Assembly: GCA_002839805.1 (NCBI GenBank)
Contig: PGYT01000001.1
Span: 5,001 to 64,753, forward strand
Length of the DNA: 59,753 nucleotides
Source of the DNA: Ignavibacteriae bacterium HGW-Ignavibacteriae-2
GTDB taxonomy: Bacteria > Bacteroidota > Ignavibacteria > Ignavibacteriales > Melioribacteraceae
Direction: 5' to 3'
Positions 45,693-55,354 of this stretch are shown in pieces. Every line of letters begins with the position of its first letter. The first letter of the stretch is position 1. The position numbers and the translations under genes were made by a program. The notes beneath the pieces are model-generated. The model was not told where the DNA came from and did no database searches. It was given only the letters and a program-made list of their open reading frames with translations.

Positions 45693-46787
45693 GTGGTCAA
45701 TAACAATGAGGTTTTTAATGCTGCAAACAGCATAAAGAATAATTTGGCTGTTACTGCCTTGCTGGAATCATTATCCGAGGCAGTTATAATAATTAATGAT
45801 TCTGGAAATGTTGTCCTTATTAATAATCGAATGGAAGAATTATTCGGTTATAATGCCGATGAGGTAATTGGCAAACCTCTTGATGTTTTTTTACCGGCAA
45901 GTTTCCAGAAAAGACATGAAGAACATATACTAAATTACTTCGAGAAACCACATAAACGCCCTATGGGTAAAGGTCTGGAGTTATATGGCAGACGTAAAGA
46001 CGGCACAGAGTTTCCTGTTGATGTAAGTCTTAGTGCTTTCCATAGCGAAACGCATAAATTAGCCATAGCATTTGTTATGGACATCACTGCAAGAATACAA
46101 GCCCAGGATGAACTACGCCAGCAGAACGAGGATCTGGATGCTTTCGCACATACTGTAGCCCACGATCTTAATTCAATTATTAATAGCATAGTAGGATTTA
46201 GCCAATTACTTGTTGAAGATAATAGCTATTCTAAGGAAGAACGCTCCGAAATTCTATCTCATATATTTAAAAGCAGCCATAAAATGAGTACAATAATTAA
46301 GGAATTACTGATTTTTGCAAACATTAGAAAAACAGAAGTGGAGTTGAGTCCGATTGATACTTCCAAAATTATTGAAGAGGTGATAATACGATTAGGATTT
46401 CAGTTAAACGAAAATAACGCAAAAATAATTATCCCCAAAAAATTCCATACCGCCCTTGGATATTCTGCCTGGGTTGAAGAAATCTGGTATAATTTGATTA
46501 GTAACGCCATTAAATATGGAGGCACTCCTCCAGTAATTGAACTCGGCAGTGAAGTCGCAGGTGATTCAATTCTATTTTGGATCAAAGACAATGGTGCTGG
46601 ATTAAGTGATGAGGGTAAAAAAATAATTTTTACTTCACCGGAAAAATTACATCAGCAAAATAGTAAAGGATTTGGATTGGGACTTTCAATCGTTAAAAGA
46701 ATATTAGATAAGATAAACGGCTCGATTACCTTAGAGAGTGGGGCAAATACTGGCTCTAAATTTATTTTTTCACTCAAAAAAAAATAA
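45693..46787 (+). CDS. PAS-domain sensor histidine kinase
   Basis: The 364-residue soluble kinase has a PAS domain (about 20-135, with LINNRMEELFGYNADEVIG), a HisKA domain with the phosphoacceptor His157 in FAHTVAHDLNS, and an HATPase domain with the N box LISNAIKYGG near 270, DNGAGLS near 310 and GFGLGLSIV near 330. No membrane helix is present, so it senses a cytoplasmic signal. The start is a GTG after AAAGG; no in-frame ATG occurs near it. No response regulator is adjacent, so it is an orphan kinase. Confidence 0.92.
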   Translation: MVNNNEVFNAANSIKNNLAVTALLESLSEAVIIINDSGNVVLINNRMEELFGYNADEVIGKPLDVFLPASFQKRHEEHILNYFEKPHKRPMGKGLELYGRRKDGTEFPVDVSLSAFHSETHKLAIAFVMDITARIQAQDELRQQNEDLDAFAHTVAHDLNSIINSIVGFSQLLVEDNSYSKEERSEILSHIFKSSHKMSTIIKELLIFANIRKTEVELSPIDTSKIIEEVIIRLGFQLNENNAKIIIPKKFHTALGYSAWVEEIWYNLISNAIKYGGTPPVIELGSEVAGDSILFWIKDNGAGLSDEGKKIIFTSPEKLHQQNSKGFGLGLSIVKRILDKINGSITLESGANTGSKFIFSLKKK

Positions 46788-46818
46788 AAGGAGCAAATAT
46801 TTATTTATCTGCTCCTTT
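46779..46818. terminator. Terminator between the PAS kinase and rpoZ, probably bidirectional
   Basis: AAAGGAGCA (46787-46795) pairs with TGCTCCTTT (46810-46818). The left arm overlaps the kinase stop codon. Read on the minus strand the stem is followed by a long T-rich run, which makes it a good terminator for the rpoZ operon. On the plus strand the T run is weak. Confidence 0.75.
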
Positions 46819-46837
46819 AACAAATGTGGATTAAAAA

Positions 46838-47137
46838 CTAAATTTTTTCTTCGTCTTTATAACGATATTCAATTCCATCAGTAATCAGTTCATTTAGAGC
46901 TGTTTGGTGAGGTTTTGGTCTAGCTTCAATTTCTACAGATATTTTTATAAGATCGGGATTAACTCTGTCGTCAAATTCGTCCTCTGGTCCCGTAACAAGA
47001 TTGTTAACAGCTGTATTATATTCCAAACGATATTCGTCGTTTATTTGTCTAGCCCGTTTCGAAACAATTATAACAGCTTCATAAATGTTATTTGTTTTAC
47101 TATCAATATTCTTTAAATCAACCGGATTAATGTTCAT
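46838..47137 (-). CDS. rpoZ: RNA polymerase omega subunit
   Basis: Omega assists assembly of RNA polymerase and is usually encoded right after gmk. The 99-residue protein has the family's NIYEAVIIVSKRARQINDEYR segment (17-37) that contacts beta-prime, and it is longer at the C-terminus, as in Bacteroidetes/Chlorobi. It overlaps the gmk stop by 11 bases and ends in a strong terminator. Confidence 0.93.
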   Translation of the reverse strand: MNINPVDLKNIDSKTNNIYEAVIIVSKRARQINDEYRLEYNTAVNNLVTGPEDEFDDRVNPDLIKISVEIEARPKPHQTALNELITDGIEYRYKDEEKI

Positions 47138-47711
47138 TTAATTTATCCTCCTGTATTTCATTTTTTACAATTTCTAAAACTCTTTTTTTGGCGTAAACGA
47201 GATCTTCGTTTATCACGATGTAGTCAAACTTATCTTTATAGCCTAATTCCATCTCAGCACGTTCAAATCTTTTTACTAAATCTTCTTCGGATTCTGTATT
47301 TCTTTTAATTAATCTGCTTTTTAAAACTTCTATACTTGGAGGCATAATGAAAATAAGTACCGAATCTGGGTACGCTTTTTTTATGCTTAAAGCCCCTTTT
47401 ACGTCAACTTCAAGAACTACTGAATTGCCATTATTTATTTTTTCATCAATATGAGATTTTACAGTTCCATAATAGTAATCATAAAACTGTTCCCATTCAA
47501 TAAACTCGTTATTTTTAATTTTACGTTCAAACTCAACTTCAGAAATAAAAAAATAGTCAATACCCTCTTTTTCGTTTTCTCTCTGTTTTCTAGTTGTAGC
47601 TGAAACAGAAAACTCCAGATTGGGAATTTCCTTCAAAGTATTTCTTACAATTGTTGTTTTACCGGAACCACTTGGGGCAGAAACAACAAATAATTTTCCT
47701 TTATTAACCAA
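47127..47711 (-). CDS. gmk: Guanylate kinase
   Basis: Gmk converts GMP to GDP with ATP. The 194-residue protein has the P-loop SAPSGSGKTT (10-19), the SATTRKQREN segment near 38, the GMP-binding EFIEWEQFYDYYYGT region near 71 and the lid around IKRNTESEEDL. It is three bases after yicC and overlaps rpoZ, the usual yicC-gmk-rpoZ order. Confidence 0.97.
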   Translation of the reverse strand: MVNKGKLFVVSAPSGSGKTTIVRNTLKEIPNLEFSVSATTRKQRENEKEGIDYFFISEVEFERKIKNNEFIEWEQFYDYYYGTVKSHIDEKINNGNSVVLEVDVKGALSIKKAYPDSVLIFIMPPSIEVLKSRLIKRNTESEEDLVKRFERAEMELGYKDKFDYIVINEDLVYAKKRVLEIVKNEIQEDKLNEH

Positions 47712-47714
47712 AAT

Positions 47715-48590
47715 TTACTCGATGTTTTGAATTTGTTCCCGAATTTTTTCCAGCTCTTCTTTTATATTAATTCCAATGTTAGTAATAATTGTAGAAATAG
47801 ATTTGCTGTTTATAGTATTCGCTTCGCGATTCATCTCCTGAATAATAAAATTAAGTCGTCTTCCTACCTCATCCCCATTTCCAAGTGCATTATTAAACTG
47901 TTCCAAATGAGATTTTAAACGAATACATTCCTCTGTTACATCATATTTTTCTGATAATAACGCCAGTTCCATTTTTAATCTGTCATCATACTGGTTCAAG
48001 TCCTGCAATAGTTCTTTTGCCCTGTTCTTTAATTTTTCGTAATAACTCGTTAATTCAACGGGGTGCAATTTTTCTATTTCTTCAACCGATTTACTAATTA
48101 AATTTAACCTGGCTTTTAAGTCTTTTACAAGTGTGGCACCTTCCTCTTCACGCATCTCAAGTAAATTAATTATTGCGTCATTTAGCGCTTTTCCAGCAAC
48201 CTCAAATTCTTGCGTATTGTCAGCAATTTGATCGGAAAATATTAAGTTTTGAAACGACAAAAGATTTTCTAAAGAAATTTCTGTTTTAACATCGGCTTTA
48301 TCTCTAAGTTCATTAAGGACTTCTATTAAAGATTTTAGATTGTTTTCTTCAATTACCGCAATTTTATTGCTGAGTCCATTTTTTTCTATATAAATATTAA
48401 CAATTACTTTTCCACGTTTTATTCGTTCTTTTAGTGTATTCCTAATTTCAAGTTCTTTATCAGCCAGAATTTTGGGGAGCTTAAGTGATAAATCCAAAAA
48501 TCTTGAATTAAAACTTTTTACTTCAACTTCAGCAGAAATATTACCGTTTTGAGCGGTAGCTCTGCCATAACCAGTCATACTATAAACCAT
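47715..48590 (-). CDS. yicC: YicC-family protein (endoribonuclease-like)
   Basis: YicC proteins are RNA-degrading or RNA-stress proteins found next to gmk; E. coli YicC affects small-RNA decay. I start the gene at the ATG at 48590 (291 residues), giving MVYSMTGYGRA, which matches the conserved family N-terminus. GAAGG is five bases upstream. The longer frame begins with a TTG at 48602, which has no support. Typical segments SFNSRFLDLSLKLP and the C-terminal GRRLNFIIQEMNREANTI are present. Confidence 0.93.
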   Translation of the reverse strand: MVYSMTGYGRATAQNGNISAEVEVKSFNSRFLDLSLKLPKILADKELEIRNTLKERIKRGKVIVNIYIEKNGLSNKIAVIEENNLKSLIEVLNELRDKADVKTEISLENLLSFQNLIFSDQIADNTQEFEVAGKALNDAIINLLEMREEEGATLVKDLKARLNLISKSVEEIEKLHPVELTSYYEKLKNRAKELLQDLNQYDDRLKMELALLSEKYDVTEECIRLKSHLEQFNNALGNGDEVGRRLNFIIQEMNREANTINSKSISTIITNIGINIKEELEKIREQIQNIE

Positions 48591-48670
48591 CATAACCTTC
48601 AAAAAAATTTGACCTTAAATCTACACAATTTTATGCTGTTTGACAAAAGCAACCGGGTGTTATTTTCTTA

Positions 48671-50752
48671 TTAAAATGCTTCGCCGATTCCGAGATGAAA
48701 TACTAGTGCACTTCCTAATATATTCTTTTTGTTGAAAAAACTTTCCCGATTGTTGGGATCGTAAAAGTTAAAACCGAAGTCAAGTCTGATAGGAACAATT
48801 TCCGAGTAATATCTAAAACCAAAACCGACTGCTACGGCTAGTTTATTGAACTTAAATTCATTAGGCCCCATAAAAGTGTTTCCATAATCAACAAAAAATG
48901 CCGAGCCTAAGTTGCCCAAAAACCGCAATCGAGCCTCAAATGAACCTTCCAATTGGAAGTACCCGCCTAATTCTTCTCCTCTAATTAAATAGGCCTCTAA
49001 AGTTTCCGGAGTAAGTGATTCTATGTTGATTTTAGTAGTGCCAGAAACCAACTCCCTTGCCTTCCATCCTCTTACGGAGTTACTTCCACCGGAAATAAAT
49101 CTTTGGTTAAAAGGTACAAAGAATTTATCTCCTGAAAACGTATGAATCTGACCGATTGAAAATTTAACACCCAATGTTGAGTTTCCATTGGATTCAAAAG
49201 GTATAAAGGCAGCGCTTGTTGCCAGAACTTTATAATATTGCGGTTCGTTAAAATCAATTTTGAATATTTTACTTACAAAATATGGAACCAGATTGGCATT
49301 CTCCAAAACCAGAATAAGCGAATAACCACTTGTTGGAAATATAAAATCATTCAATTTAATCGTCCGGGCTTCCAACCCAATTAACGAGTTATTGGATGTG
49401 AAAGTGGGAGTGCCGAGCGTGTCCAAAGCCTGGATGGTTATCAATTTTTTAAGGTAATTCGATTTATAATAAAATTTTGTGTGCTCGTAATTTAGATAAG
49501 TAGTTAAAGACGATAAGTAAACTTTTTGTGGCAGCTCAAAATTAAAACTGAGTTTACTACCTATAATTGTTGCGTTATAATCTCCTTTCCTTTTTTGGAG
49601 TGTTAAATAGTTTTCGAGCCGGGTAAATATTGGACTGCCGAATAAAAATGGTTGATCTAACAATACCCTGACATCGCCGTAACCATCAATTGTGGTATCC
49701 GAAATAACAGGATTGGATAAAAACTCAATTAAATTTTGTGAAGCGGCTGAAGTTATAAAATTAAATTTCCGCGCATTTCCAAAAAAATTTTTTCGGGTGA
49801 ATCCAAAACTTAAACCAAGATTTAGAACGTTGTTTTCGTTATTTATAATAACTTCGGGCGAAAATTCATTTAACAGACCAATATCAGTACTTATTTGCAG
49901 TGGTACGGTATTTCCGCTTGTATCCGCTGTAATACCTGCAACTAAAGCGGAATTGAAAAAATTGGTTCTATATAGTCTTGTTTGCGACATTTGAAATTTG
50001 CCAAAATTATAAAACTCCCCCGGTTTTACATTTACAATCCCCGATATTAATTCATCATCCACCAAATCTTTGCCTATGCCCGACTTCTCAACTCTTACAT
50101 TACTAATCACATACCTTTTACCGGGAATAATGTTTAAATTAACATCAGCAGTGCTTTTTATTGTATCTATAATAACTTCAGGCAAATCACTTGTTGCAAG
50201 CATTAATCCTTTATTTTTAAGATAGGTCAAAATTTCTACTTTGATCTGATCAACAATGTTTTTCGAGAAAATATCATTAGTGTCAATTTGGGAGATTTCT
50301 TTTATATGTGCTTTAAAATCATTATGAATTTTTTCAATCCCTTTAACCGAAAAAGATTTGAAATAAACCGGTTTTCCTTCATAAATATTATAAGTTATGG
50401 ATGCTTTACTTGAGGCTGTATCAATATTATATTTGTATGAAAATTGTGATTCAAAATAACCGTTATCGTAATAAAAATTTGACAGAGCGTTTATATCACT
50501 TTGAATAAGAGTGGAATCAAAATAAACGGCTTCCTGCCCAAACCCTATTATTTTATTAAGAAATTGAGACAGCCAACCTGGCGATTCTTGAGAGACAATT
50601 ATGCTAGACAGCCTTGAGTTTGAAATGTTCTCATTTCCGCTAAATTGTATTTTATCCAATTCAATCAATTTTTTTTGAGAGAACACAAATGGCGAACTCA
50701 AGAAATAGGCTAATGATATAAGAATAATATATTTTGAGTAAATACGATTCAA
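48671..50752 (-). CDS. Omp85-superfamily outer membrane protein (TamA/BamA-like)
   Basis: The 693-residue protein has a signal peptide (about 1-25) and three POTRA-like periplasmic domains (about 30-260), the first containing the IDKIQFSGNENI start. A 16-strand beta-barrel follows (about 290-693) with the conserved barrel-lid motif RFISGGSNSVRGW near 550 and a final strand ending in a Phe. Three POTRA domains favour a TamA-like role over BamA, which usually has five. Substrates are unknown. It lies 22 bases after the L,D-transpeptidase-like gene, which is an envelope setting. Confidence 0.85.
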   Translation of the reverse strand: MNRIYSKYIILISLAYFLSSPFVFSQKKLIELDKIQFSGNENISNSRLSSIIVSQESPGWLSQFLNKIIGFGQEAVYFDSTLIQSDINALSNFYYDNGYFESQFSYKYNIDTASSKASITYNIYEGKPVYFKSFSVKGIEKIHNDFKAHIKEISQIDTNDIFSKNIVDQIKVEILTYLKNKGLMLATSDLPEVIIDTIKSTADVNLNIIPGKRYVISNVRVEKSGIGKDLVDDELISGIVNVKPGEFYNFGKFQMSQTRLYRTNFFNSALVAGITADTSGNTVPLQISTDIGLLNEFSPEVIINNENNVLNLGLSFGFTRKNFFGNARKFNFITSAASQNLIEFLSNPVISDTTIDGYGDVRVLLDQPFLFGSPIFTRLENYLTLQKRKGDYNATIIGSKLSFNFELPQKVYLSSLTTYLNYEHTKFYYKSNYLKKLITIQALDTLGTPTFTSNNSLIGLEARTIKLNDFIFPTSGYSLILVLENANLVPYFVSKIFKIDFNEPQYYKVLATSAAFIPFESNGNSTLGVKFSIGQIHTFSGDKFFVPFNQRFISGGSNSVRGWKARELVSGTTKINIESLTPETLEAYLIRGEELGGYFQLEGSFEARLRFLGNLGSAFFVDYGNTFMGPNEFKFNKLAVAVGFGFRYYSEIVPIRLDFGFNFYDPNNRESFFNKKNILGSALVFHLGIGEAF

Positions 50753-50774
50753 TTTTTATCCTAAAATGAAAAAA

Positions 50775-51401
50775 TTATGGCCTAATAAAAACTTTTGTGC
50801 CAACTTTAACTACTGAGTAAAGTTCATCAGCATTTTGATTGTTTATAGCTATCGATCCATTAGTCCAATTAAAAATAAACGGTAAATTCCTGAATATTAC
50901 ATCGTATTCACCAATACCATGAATTCCAATGTCCGATCCCAACGAGTTATTTTTTAATGGATAATTGCCGATTTTAATTTCAGACATATAACTATTATAT
51001 TCTTGTCGCGATATAAAATTTGCTCTCAGCGCTTCAACAGCATCGTTTTCATTAGGATAATCAAGCAAAAACATTTTATGGTACTTATGTTTCGAATAAA
51101 TTTTACTTATTTTATAGACACCTGAGGGTGTTACAAATTCACTCGATGCAAATTTTCTGTGCGTTTTACTGCGTCCAAATACAGCTTTATAGGATTTTAC
51201 AAGAACTGTGTCCTCGTACAATAATAGTTGATGTTTGCTCTTTTCAATTACCAGTTTCACATTCGATAATGAATCGAATCCTTTGCTTCGCATTTTCTCT
51301 ACAAGGGAAACTTCGTTCAGGTTAAGAATTATCCCATAAATTAATAACCCGATCAAAAACAACATTCCGCTGCAGATGAAATAAACTACATTTTTTAACA
51401 C
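50775..51401 (-). CDS. L,D-transpeptidase-like (YkuD) protein with catalytic Cys replaced by Ser
   Basis: The 208-residue protein has an N-terminal membrane anchor (about 7-26) and a YkuD domain (about 48-207). Family members cross-link peptidoglycan through a Cys in an S/T-x-G-C motif following a His-Gly motif. Here the His is present (IGIHGIG, His161), but the motif reads WTNGSIAINNQ, so Ser183 stands where the Cys should be. The codon is TCG (50853-50855), two changes away from a Cys codon, so this is not a simple read error. The protein may be a serine variant or a non-catalytic cell-wall binder. Otherwise the fold segments are intact. It is the first gene of the Omp85-yicC-gmk-rpoZ run. 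Confidence 0.85.
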   Translation of the reverse strand: MLKNVVYFICSGMLFLIGLLIYGIILNLNEVSLVEKMRSKGFDSLSNVKLVIEKSKHQLLLYEDTVLVKSYKAVFGRSKTHRKFASSEFVTPSGVYKISKIYSKHKYHKMFLLDYPNENDAVEALRANFISRQEYNSYMSEIKIGNYPLKNNSLGSDIGIHGIGEYDVIFRNLPFIFNWTNGSIAINNQNADELYSVVKVGTKVFIRP

Positions 51402-51561
51402 GTTCTATCTATAGAATATTATTAATATCTAGATGAAAAATAAAAGTGAATGTTATTCTTATTATTATAACTGCAAATATCTTACTAAATATTATCATTA
51501 AATATAAAAATAGTAATACGCAATAAAAACGTTAAACCTAATTTGATCCCTGGTGAGACAT

Positions 51562-51586
51562 AAGGAGCGCAATTAATGCGCCCCTT
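51562..51586 (-). terminator. Stem-loop after maeB
   Basis: AAGGAGCGCA (51562-51571) pairs with TGCGCCCCTT (51577-51586) with one mismatch on the plus strand. On the minus strand this mismatch becomes a G-U pair, so the stem is favoured in minus-strand RNA, as expected for the 3' end of maeB. No T run follows directly. Confidence 0.5.
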
Positions 51587-51599
51587 ACAAATTTGATTT

Positions 51600-53858
51600 T
51601 TATGCTTTTGCACTGTTTATTACTTCTACAACAGCTACTGCAGTCATATTGATTATATCATCAACAGTCGCTCCTCTTTGCAGAACATGAACAGGTTTAT
51701 TCATTCCCATCAAAATCGGTCCTATTACAGTTGCGCTACTTAATCGTTCGAATAGTTTGTAAGCGATATTACCAGCACTGAGGTTAGGGAATATTAGGAC
51801 GTTGGCACCGCCTTGAACTTGAGAGAAAGGAAATTCTTTTTCCAATATTTCCGAAACTACAGCTGTATCCGCCTGCATTTCGCCTTCGCAAATTATATCC
51901 GGTCTTCTTTCGTGAACAATTTCGACTGCTTTTTTAACTTTTAAAGACTGCTCATGTACAGAGCTTCCAAAATTACTGAATGAAAGCATTGCAACCTTAG
52001 GAATCATATTGAATTTTTTTACAGTATCGGCGGCACTTACAGCTATTTGCGCCAGTTTTTCCGAATCTGGATCTATATTTACTGTAGTATCGGCAAAGAA
52101 AAATACCTTTCTTTTGATAACTACAATGTACATTCCGGAAACAGTTCCATAATCTTTACTAACACCAACACATTGTAGTGCTGGACGAATAGTTTCTGGA
52201 TAATGGCTGGTTAGTCCGCTTATCAAAGCATCGGCATGTCCCATTTCAACCATCATTGATCCAAAGTAATTTGGTATTTTAATCAGTTCCAAAGCTTTAC
52301 GCTGAGTTATTCCTTTTCTGTGACGTTTTCTATAAAACTGAGTTGCATATTCAGACAACATTTCACTTGATTCAGGATCGAATAACTCAAAATTTGCCTC
52401 GTTCAAATTAAGTTCAGCTATTTTCGCTTTTATTTTGTTAAGATTACCAAGTAAAATAGGTTTAGCGATGTTATCATTAAATATTGCATCGGCTGCCCTA
52501 ATTATTTTCTCTTCCTCACCTTCCGGAAAAACAACTTTTTGCGGATTTTCCTGAGCTTTGTGTATCATTATTCTCATAATTTCTTGTGAGAAGCCCAGTC
52601 TCTCCTGTAATTCTTCCTCGTAGGCCTGCCAATTATCAATTGATTTGCGTGCGACACCTGTTTCCATAGCAGCTTTAGCAACAGCTGGGGCAACTTTCCA
52701 TAAAACACGCGGATCGAATGGTTTTGGGATTATATAATCCTGTCCGAATGAAAATTCTTTTCCACCGTAAGCTTTAATTACAACGTCAGGAACTTGTTCT
52801 TTTGCCAATTCGGAGAGTGCTATTACTGCAGCCATTTTCATTTCTTCATTAATTGCTTTAGCGCGGACATCCAGTGCGCCTCGGAATATAAATGGAAATC
52901 CAAGTACATTATTAACCTGATTAGGATAATCACTTCTGCCGGTAGCCATAATAATATCATCTCGCACCGCTTTTGCTACTTCATATTTGATTTCAGGATC
53001 TGGATTAGCCATTGCGAATACAATTGGATTCTTTGCCATAATTTCAATTAATTCTGGTCCGATAACATCTGCTTTGGACAAACCTAAAAATACATCAACA
53101 TCTTTCATTGCTTCTTCTAAAGAGGATAATTCCTTCTCCTGGGCAAATGCTTTTTTGTACTCATTAAGATCCGTACGTCCATTGTGCAAATGACCTTTTG
53201 AATCGAACATGGAGATATTTTCTCTTATTACTCCAGCACGTATATATAAATTACAACAAGCTATTGCCGATGCACCAGCCCCTGAAACAACCATTTTTAA
53301 ATCTTTAAGTTTTTTCCCCGCAATTTCAGCTGCGTTAATTAACGCCGCACAAGATATTATTGCGGTCCCATGTTGATCGTCATGAAATATTGGAATATTG
53401 GTTGTCCGTTTAAGTTCCTCCTCAATCTCGAAACACTCCGGAGCTTTAATATCCTCCAGATTTATTCCACCAAATGTAGGTTCTAGTAATTGAACGAGTT
53501 CAATCATTTTTTTAGGATCGTGAGTATTTACTTCCAAGTCAAAAACGTCAATATCCGCAAATCTTTTGAATAATACTCCCTTGCCTTCCATAACAGGCTT
53601 ACCTGCTGCGGCTCCTATATCGCCAAGACCTAATACCGCAGTTCCATTGGAGACAACTGCAACCAGATTTCCTTTAGCGGTATAGTTATAAACATCATCT
53701 TCGTTCTTGTGAATTTCTCTGCATGGTTCGGCCACACCTGGAGTGTAGGCCAAAGATAAATCTCTTGATGTAAAACAAGGTTTGGAGGCAATAACTTCAA
53801 TTTTACCTTTTCGTCCCTCGCTGTGGTATTTCAAAGCTTCTTCTTTGGAGATACTCAT
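51600..53858 (-). CDS. maeB: Malic enzyme fused to a phosphotransacetylase-like domain
   Basis: This enzyme decarboxylates malate to pyruvate and CO2 with NAD(P)+. The 752-residue protein has the malic-enzyme half (about 1-425), with YTPGVAEPC near 38-46, the DDQHGTA active-site segment near 162 and the nucleotide motif GAGASAIAC near 192. The C-terminal half (about 430-752) is a phosphotransacetylase-like domain, which in known MaeB enzymes is regulatory (acetyl-CoA responsive) and not known to be catalytic. Length is normal for this type. It is transcribed after frr but a terminator separates them. Confidence 0.95.
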   Translation of the reverse strand: MSISKEEALKYHSEGRKGKIEVIASKPCFTSRDLSLAYTPGVAEPCREIHKNEDDVYNYTAKGNLVAVVSNGTAVLGLGDIGAAAGKPVMEGKGVLFKRFADIDVFDLEVNTHDPKKMIELVQLLEPTFGGINLEDIKAPECFEIEEELKRTTNIPIFHDDQHGTAIISCAALINAAEIAGKKLKDLKMVVSGAGASAIACCNLYIRAGVIRENISMFDSKGHLHNGRTDLNEYKKAFAQEKELSSLEEAMKDVDVFLGLSKADVIGPELIEIMAKNPIVFAMANPDPEIKYEVAKAVRDDIIMATGRSDYPNQVNNVLGFPFIFRGALDVRAKAINEEMKMAAVIALSELAKEQVPDVVIKAYGGKEFSFGQDYIIPKPFDPRVLWKVAPAVAKAAMETGVARKSIDNWQAYEEELQERLGFSQEIMRIMIHKAQENPQKVVFPEGEEEKIIRAADAIFNDNIAKPILLGNLNKIKAKIAELNLNEANFELFDPESSEMLSEYATQFYRKRHRKGITQRKALELIKIPNYFGSMMVEMGHADALISGLTSHYPETIRPALQCVGVSKDYGTVSGMYIVVIKRKVFFFADTTVNIDPDSEKLAQIAVSAADTVKKFNMIPKVAMLSFSNFGSSVHEQSLKVKKAVEIVHERRPDIICEGEMQADTAVVSEILEKEFPFSQVQGGANVLIFPNLSAGNIAYKLFERLSSATVIGPILMGMNKPVHVLQRGATVDDIINMTAVAVVEVINSAKA

Positions 53859-53933
53859 ATTAATACTCCTAAATAATAGAATAAGATTCTAAAATATTTT
53901 ATTTGGTATTATAAAATAGGAATTATTCTTTAA

Positions 53934-53962
53934 ACGAAAAAAGCCGGACTATGCCGGCTTTG
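53934..53962 (-). terminator. Rho-independent terminator after frr
   Basis: AAAGCCGG (53940-53947) and CCGGCTTT (53954-53961) form an eight-pair stem with a six-base loop. Read on the minus strand it ends in T residues (about 53942-53937). It lies between the frr stop and the maeB start. Confidence 0.8.
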
Positions 53963-53980
53963 ACTAAAATAGAAAAATTT

Positions 53981-54544
53981 TTAGACTTCCATTATTTCCG
54001 CTTCTTTATGTTTAATCAGATCATCTATTTTTTCTATATGTTTATCCGTAAGATTTTGAACTTCACCCTCGGCATCATGCTTTAGATCTTCGCTAAGTTC
54101 TTTGTTTTTTTCCAACTTTTTAAGACTGTCGTTTGCATCTCGCCGTACGTTTCTTATTGCGATTTTAGATTCCTCACCAATTTTTTTTACAAGTTTTACC
54201 ATATCCCTTCGTCTTTCTTCAGTAAGAGGCGGAATAGGAACTTTGATATTTGTTCCGTCGCTTATTGGATTTAAGCCCAGATCTGCAGACAAAATGGCTT
54301 TATCAATTTCCACAACCATATTTTTATCCCAAGGTGTAATCGACAAGGTGTGGGAATCGAGAACAGAAACATTAGCAACCTGGTTAAGCGGAGAGGCAGA
54401 CCCGTAATAATCTACACGGATACCGTCTAGAAGAGCTGTAGTAGCTTTGCCTGTTCTAATTCGTGTAATTTCATGCCTAAAGGCTTCGATCGTTTTATCC
54501 ATACGATCTTTTGCATCTTTTAGAACTGCGTTATTCATTGTCAC
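53981..54544 (-). CDS. frr: Ribosome recycling factor
   Basis: Frr splits post-termination ribosomes together with EF-G. The 187-residue protein has the conserved RMDKTIEAFRHEITRIRTGKAT start, the DYYG-SASPLNQVANV segment near 45 and the C-terminal helix with EDLKHDAEGEVQNLTDKHIEKID. It begins seven bases after pyrH ends, in the common tsf-pyrH-frr order. Confidence 0.97.
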   Translation of the reverse strand: MTMNNAVLKDAKDRMDKTIEAFRHEITRIRTGKATTALLDGIRVDYYGSASPLNQVANVSVLDSHTLSITPWDKNMVVEIDKAILSADLGLNPISDGTNIKVPIPPLTEERRRDMVKLVKKIGEESKIAIRNVRRDANDSLKKLEKNKELSEDLKHDAEGEVQNLTDKHIEKIDDLIKHKEAEIMEV

Positions 54545-54551
54545 CTCAAAT

Positions 54552-55298
54552 TTATTTTACTGTAGTTCTATCAACTTCAAAAAGACCAACCGCTGTACCT
54601 ATATTCTCTCCAGTAATTACTTTAAGCAGATTATCCACAGTATTCATATTAAAAACAATGATCGGCAAATTATTTTCCTTACACAAACTTATTGCGGTAA
54701 GATCCATTACTCGTAAATTTTTATTTAATACATCATGATAAGATATCTCCTGGAACATTAAAGCATCGGGATTTTTTTCGGGATCGGAGTCATAAACGCC
54801 GTCAACTCTGGTTCCTTTAAAAATTGCATCAGCTTCAATTTCAACTGCTCTTAAAGAAGCGGCTGTATCGGTACTAAAATAAGGGTGTCCGGTACCTGCT
54901 CCAAAAATTACGACTCTACCTTTTTCAAGATGTCTTATTGCTCTTCTTCGTATATAAGGTTCTGCAATTTCATTCATTTCAATCGCGCTCATAAGGCGTG
55001 TAAAAGTACCGTTTTGTTCTAAAGCATTTTGTAAAGCGAGAGCATTAATCATTGTGGCAAGCATACCCATTTGATCGCCCGTAACTCTGTCTATTCCCTG
55101 TTCGTGAGCGTTTAATCCCCTGTAGATATTCCCTCCTCCAATAACTAAGCCCACTTGAACCCCAAGTACATGAACTTTTTTGATTTCGGAGGCAAAAAAA
55201 TTAAGAATAGCCGGATCTATACCCTGCCCTTTGGAACCCATTAAGGATTCGCCGCTTAATTTCAGAAGTATACGTTTGTACTGTAAATTATTATTCAT
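54552..55298 (-). CDS. pyrH: Uridylate kinase
   Basis: PyrH phosphorylates UMP to UDP. The 248-residue amino-acid-kinase-fold protein has KLSGESLMG (13-21), GGGNIYRG near 55-62, the [16 protein letters not shown] segment near 76 and the [13 protein letters not shown] region near 138. A terminator-like hairpin lies between tsf and this gene, so it may have its own promoter or rely on read-through. Confidence 0.97.
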   Translation of the reverse strand: MNNNLQYKRILLKLSGESLMGSKGQGIDPAILNFFASEIKKVHVLGVQVGLVIGGGNIYRGLNAHEQGIDRVTGDQMGMLATMINALALQNALEQNGTFTRLMSAIEMNEIAEPYIRRRAIRHLEKGRVVIFGAGTGHPYFSTDTAASLRAVEIEADAIFKGTRVDGVYDSDPEKNPDALMFQEISYHDVLNKNLRVMDLTAISLCKENNLPIIVFNMNTVDNLLKVITGENIGTAVGLFEVDRTTVK

Positions 55299-55311
55299 CT
55301 TACACCTAATA

Positions 55312-55348
55312 TAAAAAAAAAGGTCTTATTAAGAAATAAGACCTTTTT
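55312..55348 (-). terminator. Rho-independent terminator between tsf and pyrH
   Basis: AAAAGGTCTTATT pairs with AATAAGACCTTTTT around a four-base loop (centre about 55332). Read on the minus strand it is followed by a run of T. It would separate rpsB-tsf from pyrH-frr transcription. Confidence 0.8.
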
Positions 55349-55354
55349 AATAGA

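Noticed and set aside
48591-48602. TTG start of yicC
   Set aside because: The ATG at 48590 gives the conserved family N-terminus and has a ribosome site at good distance.
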